DNA from: Armigeres subalbatus
Taxonomy: Eukaryota > Arthropoda > Insecta > Diptera > Culicidae
Length of the DNA: 64,000 nt
Assembly (NCBI RefSeq): GCF_024139115.2
Contig: NW_026943277.1
Location: 1,178,001 to 1,242,000 of the forward strand
Reading direction: 5' to 3'
Shown in pieces: positions 47,001-56,000 of the stretch. The notes under the pieces are model-generated. The model ran no database searches and was not told where the DNA came from. It was given only the letters and a program-made list of their open reading frames with translations. The stretch's first letter is position 1. Every line of letters starts with the position of its first letter. A program made the translations under genes and the position numbers.

Positions 47001-50000
47001 CAGGATCTATAATATATGAAAGTTCAAAACAACTCGAAACATTTCGGGCTCAAAAATTCTCCTTGAAATCCTTCTAGAAGTTCCCCTGGGAACTTCTAAA
47101 TTCCTCCGGAAAGTTATCCACAAATTCCTCTGAAAATCGTTCGAAAATCCTTCTCATGTAATTGTAATTCCTCCTTATCTAGAAACCCCCCACTATTTTT
47201 TTTAGGAAATTCACGAGGAAATTGCTTGAAGTTATCTTTTCTTCTCTCCAAGATTTACTTCTAGATATTTCTTCGGCTATTCTCTCTTCAGGAAGAATCC
47301 GGCATTTCCTTCAGGCATGCATCCGCAGAGGTTTTCTTCAGCAATTAATCTGGGAATACTTTCAGGATTTCATCTGAGAATTTCTGCATTAATTCCTCCG
47401 GGTATTTTTCTGGGAATTCCTTCAGATATTTTTTCGGAAATTCCTTTAGGAACTTCTCTAAGAATTGTTTCAGGACTTCCATGTGGGAGTCCCAGAAGTC
47501 TCCGGAAGTGCTTATGGGAGTTCCTCCGGGAGTTTTTCCAAGAAATTCTCCGGTAATACCTCCAGGAACTTTACAGGGAATTCCTGGACGATATTTGGCA
47601 GGAATTGCACGGGAAATGGAATTTTGGAAGTTCCTTCAGAAATATTTTTTCTCTTCCTCTAGGGTATTCCACCGGATGTTCCTCTGAAGTTCCACCAGTA
47701 GTTCCTTCGGGAATTCAATCAGGCTTTCTTCCAGGAATTCATTTAGCATTTCTTTAGGCATTTATCTACAAATTCCTCCAGAAGTTCCTCGGAGAATTTC
47801 TCTGGGGGTTCTTACGGGAATTCCTCCGGGAGGTTCTTTTAAGAATTCTTCCAGAAGTTCCTCCTGGAATTCTTATGGAAGTTCCTTCGGGAGTTCATCC
47901 TAGAATTCTTACGAGAGTTACTCCAGGATTTCCTACGGAAATTCTTCCTGTAGTTCTTCAATAAATTCCTCAAAAAGTTCCACCGGCAGTTCCTCCGAGA
48001 ATTTCAACGGAAATTCCTATAGAAAATCCCCCCCTGGAGTTCCTCCGGAAATTACTCTGGGAGTTCCTTTTCAGAGAAACACCCGGAGAAACTGCAGGTG
48101 AAACTCCCGGAGGGATTCTCGTAGAAACTGCTGGTGGATCTCCCGGAGGAATTCCCGAAGGAACTGCCGGAGGAACTCCCGTAAGATCTCCTTAAGAACT
48201 CCCGGAGGAATTTCAGGAGGAACTTCTAGAAGAATTCGTAGAGGACCTCCCGGATGAGCTCTCAGAGAAACTATCGGATGAACTTCGGGGGGAATTTCCA
48301 GCTTAATTTCTGAAGAAAGCCTAAATGATTTCCTGAAAAAAGCCTGAATAGTTTCCTGGAGTAGCTTCTGGTGGAACTCCCGGAAGAATCTCCGGAGAAA
48401 CTCCCGGATGAATTGCTGGTGGAATTCTCGGAGGAACTCTCGAAGGAATTTTCTGGAAGAATTTCTGAAGAAACTCCCGGGAGAATTTTCAAACGAACCC
48501 CGGGGAAACTACCAGAAGCATTCTCGGAAACAAGAGAATTCATCTTAATAGACAAATCTAGTCTAGCTGAAACCTTTGTTGGGGTTTGTAGCTGGACCAT
48601 TATCATCATCAGAGGACCTCCCGGAGAATTCCCTGAGGAGCTCACAGAGAAATTCTCGGAGGAGCTTCTGGTGGAAAATCTATATAAATTCCTGAAGAAG
48701 CCTAAATAAATTCCAATTCCGCCGAAATTCCCGGAAGATTTTTTAGAGGAACTGCCGATAGAACTACCGGAATAATTCTCGAAGGAAATCCTAGAGAAAT
48801 TCTTGGTGGAAATGCCGGTGGAACTCCTGGAAGAATTCCAGGAGGAATTTTCAGAGAAACTCCTGGAGGATCTCCCAGTGGAAATCTTGAAGTTTCCACC
48901 GGAATTCTTTCAGGATTTCATTGCGAATTAATCTAGGAACACCTCCGAAAATTCCATTGTTGATTTCATTTTCGGTATAATTTCTGTATAAATTTCCGGT
49001 GGAAGTCCTGGAGAAATTCTTTGAAATTTTCACAAGAAATTATTCGAAACAATTCGCGGAAAATTTTATGGAATTTACACAAGAAATTCGAAGATTTTTC
49101 GTGAATTTCTTAGGAATGTTTTCTGCGGAATTCCCACGGAATATTCTTATTCTTAAAAATGATGGGAAACAGCACGAAATTATTTGAATTATTGCAGGGA
49201 ACTCTGCAGAACTTATAAAGAAGTTCGTGAAGATTTTCTTGGAGTAAATAATGGTGGAATTTTCGGATCAATTCCCGGCAAAATTTATGGTGGAATTCCT
49301 GAAGACACTGCCGAAGAAGTTGCTGGAGGCATTCCTAAAGAATCCCTGATAGAACTTCGGATAGAATGCCAGGAGCAATTGTCGAAGGAATTCCTGGATA
49401 AAGCTTGCATATTGATTTTTCTGCTTATTTTATAATAAATATGATTTCAGAGAGGATTTGTTTAGAAATTCAGATGTATGATTCTAGTTTTCTTAAACTT
49501 ATGGAAGAATGCAGGATTTTTATAATAATTGTTATAGCCGATTTAATATTCTTTCTGAATACTAAGTTCGTTAATATTTTTCTCACTTTATTTAAAAATA
49601 TTTGATGAGCAATAAATCACGCATTTTTAAATCCATTATTATTTTAATCATTATTGTTTCGATTTGATTTGGATTTGGTTTCATGTGTTAATATTCATGT
49701 GCTTTTATAAAACTACTATAAAACTACGATTTGGAAGACCAAAAAAGTTGCCCCCCCCCTCTCTAAATCCTGGCTAGGCTCATGCCAGTAAATGTACCGT
49801 AAGTTATAAATTCATAATACTTGTCTGGACAAATGCGCTCCCGACCGCTGCGCGTCAACCCTTGTTGATTTTCTTCCACTGGTCTTGATTGTTGCGGTGG
49901 AAGCGCGTGATGGCTATAGGCATCTTCAAAATCGTCGCTAGACGTCTCCAGCGTGTTGTTACTTACTACTTCTTCATCCTCATCATCATTACTGTTGGAG

Positions 50001-53000
50001 TTCGCATTTGAACATTCAATAGGCACTATGATTTCTTCAGTAAATATATCCATAAATCGCTTTCGGATCGAACCTCCTGCGCTTGACCTTTGGAACATGG
50101 ACCATCACACTCGTACTGAAAACTTTCAGGTGCCTCAAATCAGACCTTATACCAATCCACATTTCTTCAGGTGTCTTGTTTCCAATGGTTATAGTTGGTG
50201 ATCGATTTACCAGATAAGCTGCCGTCAAAATAGCCTCCGCCCAGAATTCTTTCTGCATGCGCGCATCGTTCAGTAGACATCGAGCCTTTTCCACGAAGGT
50301 TCTATTCATCCTTTCTGCCGTGCCATTCTGCTCTGGAGTGTATGGGCACGACCTCTGATGACGGATGCCATCTGCGTTTTCTGAAATTCGTTTTTAACGT
50401 ACTCTCGCCCATTGTGAGTCCTGAGAATTTTAAGTTTTCTACCTGTTTGCCGCTCCGTCTTCGCGCCAGGACTTCACTTTTGGCCTTTAGATAGTAGACT
50501 GCCACTCTTTTGCTTGCATCATCAATAAACGTGGTGAAATATCGACTGCCACCCAAGGAAGGTATCTCCACTGGACCGCAGAGATCAGAATGTACCAGTT
50601 CCAGTAATTCAGTTGCTCTGGTTGGATTTGTTTTGGAAAAGGTCTTCTTGATTGTTTTCCTTCCAGGCAGACTGTACAATTCTTCACCTTCTCATCTTGG
50701 AAATCCACGCCATCAGACACGTTCTTGAGCTGCTTCAAACTTGAATTGTTCAGGTGGCCCATCCTCCGATGCCATAGCTGTATTCCATTTGCCAGAAAAG
50801 CTCGCTCCAGCTGATTCAATCGATATAGGCCGCTTTCTTCCTTACCAGAAACAACCAACTCACCAGCCTCGTTCAGCACCACACATTTTTCCGCAGTGAA
50901 TTTCATGGTATAACCTCTCTTGCAAATCGCACTTACCGACAATAGGTTAGTTAGCAAATTGAGAATTTTCAACACTTCGTGAACATCGATCGTACCGTCT
51001 GGAATCAGCACTGCGACCGTTCCTTTCGCAAAAGCCTCCATGCTGCCTTTGTTCGCGGTCCCCACTGCGTGCTGCAATACTGTTTCGTGAAAGAAATCCT
51101 GGTTCGGTCTGGCCATGTGACACGTAGCTTCTGAATCAAAATACCATCCTCTCGCATAAACATCATAAAGATACTGCAGAGGCCATTCGATTTCGATTTC
51201 GTCTTGATGAGCAACTCATCCGGACATTTGGACGCAAAATGGCCTGGCTTGCCACAGTTGAAGCACGTTTTGTCGGGTTTCTTCTTAGCATGTGATTTAA
51301 ATTTGTTCGTGTTTTTCGTGTATAGTGCCCCATCATCGTTGCTTTTGAATGATCCCCTCTCGAGCTTCACATCTTGAAGGATCTTTGCTTTCACCGCATC
51401 CGACGTCAGATTCGCACCTGAGGCCTCCAATCCCATGATCATAGGTTCGTAGTGTTCTGGTAGCCCCATCAGCAGCAACGCCAACAACCACGAGTCATTC
51501 ACCTTGAACCCAATCGAAGCAAGTTTGTGGCTGGTACTCATTAAATCGTTGACGTATTCCTCCACGCTTGAACAGCCAACCAGACGAATAGATGTCAACT
51601 TCCTAAGTTGCCCAATCTTCCTCTTCAATCCGTTGAAAAGCTGTGACTAACTTGTTCCACGCTTCTGCTGTATCCGCCGCATCCTGGACGAGACTGTAGC
51701 TATAACTCTCCAGGCTCATGCAGATTGTTGCCAATGCACGCAAATTCACATCTTCGGGAACCTCTTCTCCGGCCACAGGACTCACAGCGCACCAGCTACC
51801 TTCACGGATTAGGATCACTCGCCTAGCGAATGCCCAAGTGGAGTAATTCTTGCGTCCCTTTAACTTCTCTATGACCGGCTTCGCAACGGACCCCGTCAAA
51901 CCCTTCTTGCTAAAGTTCGACTGCCGTCTCCGCCGCCAGATTGAGAACCGGAACTTCCTCCCATTGGTGATGTCATCTTCAAATTTTCTCTGGTTACCGG
52001 CTGGGTCCCATAACCTCACATTACACATTTGCTCAAAAAAAGGCAAAAAGGAATGATTCCTTTTTTAAAGCATACATTATTGCGCATTGTTCGTATGCGA
52101 ATATGTAAAGCTTGCATTAATGGCATATAAAAGATAAATATCTGTACATTCAAAGTTAATTGCCTATATGCCGGGCATTAAGCCACCCGGAATGGAAATT
52201 AATTACTATGTCTGAAACTCGATTATGCATATGTACAACATGTGATAGAGTTAGTTCGGGAAAGGTATTGAAGGGTGACCGCCCCTTCGGTGGGCTTTGA
52301 TCCCACGACCCCAGTACGCTAGACAGGTGCTTTTTCTACTAAGCTGCAGAGGACGACGGAGGTCCTTCGTAGCTTCGTAGCTGTCCAATCTGCCCCGGGT
52401 GTTCATAATGCCCCCTGGTCCCTACGAGTTTTTTTCAAAAAGGTCCGAAGACAAAAAAAATGATTTTCGATGAAGTCGTTTTTCACGCAAATATAAAAAA
52501 ATACGAGGATTTTTGCGCGGAATTTTTGATCTTCTTTTAGATACTTTACAGATAGGGAACAACAAATATTCAAAAACATGTGACATATTCAAGCAATCAA
52601 TACTCACGGTAGTAGCTCGCATTTTTAGCCCAGTTGTTCTCAGTACCGGGAATTTTGTTCCGCTGTAGGAACCGCTCGATCAAATTCAATGTTAGCAAGC
52701 TCTGGCTGAAGACCAACATCCGGTCGCCCAGTTTGATGCTCTCCTCCAGAATATAGAAGAAGATTTCCATCTTCGGTGAACTCTCCAACAGATCCGGCAC
52801 ATATCCCTTCATCAGCTCGAAAGCCCATTCGTAGGGAATCTCGTCTTTGTCTTTGTCCTTATCCTTGTCCTTCGTCTTACCATCCTTTCCACCATCTTTC
52901 GACTCCTTTCCCTTGAACTCATCCTCAATTTTAAGCAGTTCATCTTTCAGCTTTTCTTCATTGATCTCTTTCGTTTTATCAGCTTTTTTCTCGCCATCAC

Positions 53001-56000
53001 TGTCATCTTTTTTCTCCTGCTTTATAATTTCTTCCACTTCCTTCTTCACTTCTGCTTCGGATGTTTCTATTTTTACTCCATCTTCACTTTTAATTTCTTC
53101 TTTCACCTCTGTTTTTACGACAACTGGTTTTTCGTCCACCATTTCGCCTACTCCATTTACTTCTTCGGGTTCTTGCTTGATTTCCGTTTTTACTTCCTCT
53201 TTTATCTCTACCGCCAGCGGCGGCTTCACATCCTCTTCCACCTTGGTGATGATCTTCGTGTCCATGTCGACTATTTCGGTGGGCTTTTCGTCTTTGTCCT
53301 CGACCGGTTTGACTGGATCTTTCAAGTCTTCCAGCGATGGTTGATCCGCATACTGGGCGTTGGCCTGCTGTTGCGTTAGTGCCGGGTCCATTGGCAGAGG
53401 AGGACCAACAGTATCCTGAGGGTTTGGCGGATAAGCACCTTGGTTTGGATCTGGCATTGAGGGAGCTGGCGCTTGGTTGGGATCCCATTTTTGCTCGTAC
53501 TGGTTGTATGCTGGTTGTTGCTGCTGTTGTTGTTGTTGTTGATCTGGATAACCATACTGGTTGGTGTTGCCGTAATAGCCATTGTTGTATGAATTGTTCT
53601 GCGGAGGTTGCTGCTGTTGTTGCTGGTAGTAATTGTTATTACCCCAGTAGTTATTTTGATAGTTATTAGGGTTGTTGTAGTTATTCTGGTAGTTTTGATC
53701 ATAACCGTATCCGTAGCCCTGGTTGTAGTTATAATCATTGCGACCGTAGTAGTTGTTACCGTAGTTGCTGTTATTGTAAGGGTCGTTAGAATTGTATTGA
53801 TTGTTGTAATTGTTATACGCGTTTGGATCTTGATTGTAGTTGGGTTGATTGTAATTATATGGCGCAGAAGCTGGCGGAGGAGCTTGCTGATTGTATGTTT
53901 GGTTTTGATATCCAGGATACATTTCTTGCTGTGGTTGTTGCTGCTGAGGAGCCGGAAGTTGCTGATTGGGATAATTATTTTGAGCGGGGTACTCTTGTTT
54001 AACAGCTGCTGGATCCATCGGAGTTGTTGCAGGAGGTTGAAGCGGCGTTTCCGAAGGAGCATTTGGATCTTTGTTTAGCGTATTTGGACTGACTGTTGCA
54101 GCAGGAACCAATTTTCCATCTTTTCCAACAGCTTGTTGACTCTTAAGAGCCTGCTGTTGCTTCTTGGTAGTCCTAGGTTTGCGAGGAGTTCCATCTTTTT
54201 TCAAAGCTAGCGGTTTCGGGGGTTTTGGAGCTGCTGGTTTCTTACCGGGTTTCTTTTTCTCCTTTTCCGGTTTCTTCTCTTTCACTGGTGCAGGTTTTGG
54301 CGCTGGGGGTTCAGGTGGAGGAGTAACTACAGTTTTACCGCCTTTAATCACTGGAGCAGGTTCCGCTTCTTCGATTTCCAAGTCCAAGTCACGCTCGCTT
54401 TGTTTCAAAAAGTTGTACAACACATCTGGGTGGTTCCAAATTTTGCAACAAACTGCAAAAGCTTTCAACGGATTTGGTACAGCTTTGGTTCGCACCACTT
54501 CATTCATGAACACCGTGTACAACTTCCTTTGGAATTCAGTCATCCGGATAAGCAAAACAAACTCTTCTTTCTGTGGTAGAGAAGTCTGAAGTACTGCATG
54601 AGATCGCCTTTGGACAAAACCCAACAGCAATGAGTGCAGGACATGAGCTCTGTAACGCATCAGCTTAATATCCTGTGGGGTTGAATCAATACATTGACCA
54701 TTCTGGATGGGCCTTTCAAACATATTGCTGAATTCTGTCTTCGTTCCAAGATAGTTAGGACGAACGAAATCCACCATGCACCAATACTCTAGCAGATTGT
54801 TCTGTAAGGGATATCCCGTGAGAACAATCCTTCTTTTGGATTTAATTTGCTTTAATGCGACCGAAATTCCGGCGTGAGAATTCTTGATGCGATGACCTTC
54901 GTCACAAACCACCAAGTCCGGGCCCGGCTTTACCAACGCCTCATGTATCTCATCGAACATGTTTTTCTGATCCTCCGTAGATTCTTTCTCTTCCTCTGCT
55001 GGAGATGGCTCATTCTTTTTTTTCTTCTTCTTCTTGGTCATCTTTTTCTGGCTCAATAGTCTGTACATTTCGTATCCTATTAGCAAAACTCCTCCACTTT
55101 TAGCCCACTCCAGAACAACCTTCGCTCTCGATTTAAGAGTTTTGTGACTATCGTTCAAAATGAAAATCTTGAAGTTTCTGGACCGCACATCTCCATGATT
55201 TTTCAAGGGACTATTTTCTCCATCTTCCGGTAGCCACGTGTTGAACTCATTCAACCAATTCTGCAACGTATTTATCGGCATTATAATAAGCACCGTTTTC
55301 GAGCTGGTATGCCTTAAAAATATATCACAGAAGCAAACCAGCTGAAGGGTCTTTCCTAGCCCCATTGAATGTGCCAAGATGCACCCAAAACCAGTACTAG
55401 TATCGTACCGCTCGATTGATTCTATGATATTGTCGAATAGAAACCGAACTCCTCCGATTTGATGGGGTTTGATAATCCGAGCAATCTGCGGCGCCAGAAA
55501 AATGTCCTCTTCACCTTCGGTATGGCCAATGTTGATCACCACTCGGCCCTTGTCGTCCGGAACATTGTATGAATCGTTGACGTGCATTCCGCTATTGTGG
55601 GGATCGTCGTCTGAATCATCTTCTGGCTCTTCATCGTCATCGGACAGCACTATGCAATCATCATCCGAAGAACTATCGATTGTCACCACTTCTTTCTTCT
55701 CGGGAGCTGGTATGTACTCAGCTTCACTGTCTTCATCGTCGTCGTCGTCATCATCAAAATCCTCATCGCTGTCCATCATGTCGTCGAAAGATCTAGCTGG
55801 AAATGATGGTATCTGCCCCGAGAGAGATCCAGACGATGATGCGGATGTGGCTCCCGACGATTTCACTGGTGCGATACTGACCGATGGTGTTAAATTAGCA
55901 TGGATTGGTCGGGCTTTCGGCGGCCGTCCTCTCGTTTCGAATGGATTCTTCATGTAACCCATCTTGACTGGTGTTGACGTTCCCGGTTGTTGGGTTTTGA

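Larger units (their letters stand above)
45849..52056 (-). mobile_element. Ty1/copia retrotransposon 2 in the ARIP4-like intron
   Basis: Same transcriptional direction as the host gene. A primer-site-like GGTTATGGGACCCAGC on the - strand (about 52000-52015) precedes gag, protease, integrase, RT and RNase H. A 2.9-kb foldback element (46848-49784) splits pol, and an internal deletion removes part of RT and RNase H near 46180. No LTR pair was recognised. Confidence 0.85.

Noticed and set aside
52847..54589. Ser/Phe- and Val/Ile-rich + strand ORFs opposite the ARIP4-like exon
   Set aside because: They are complements of the Lys/Glu- and Asn/Gln/Tyr-rich coding sequence; composition fully explains them.
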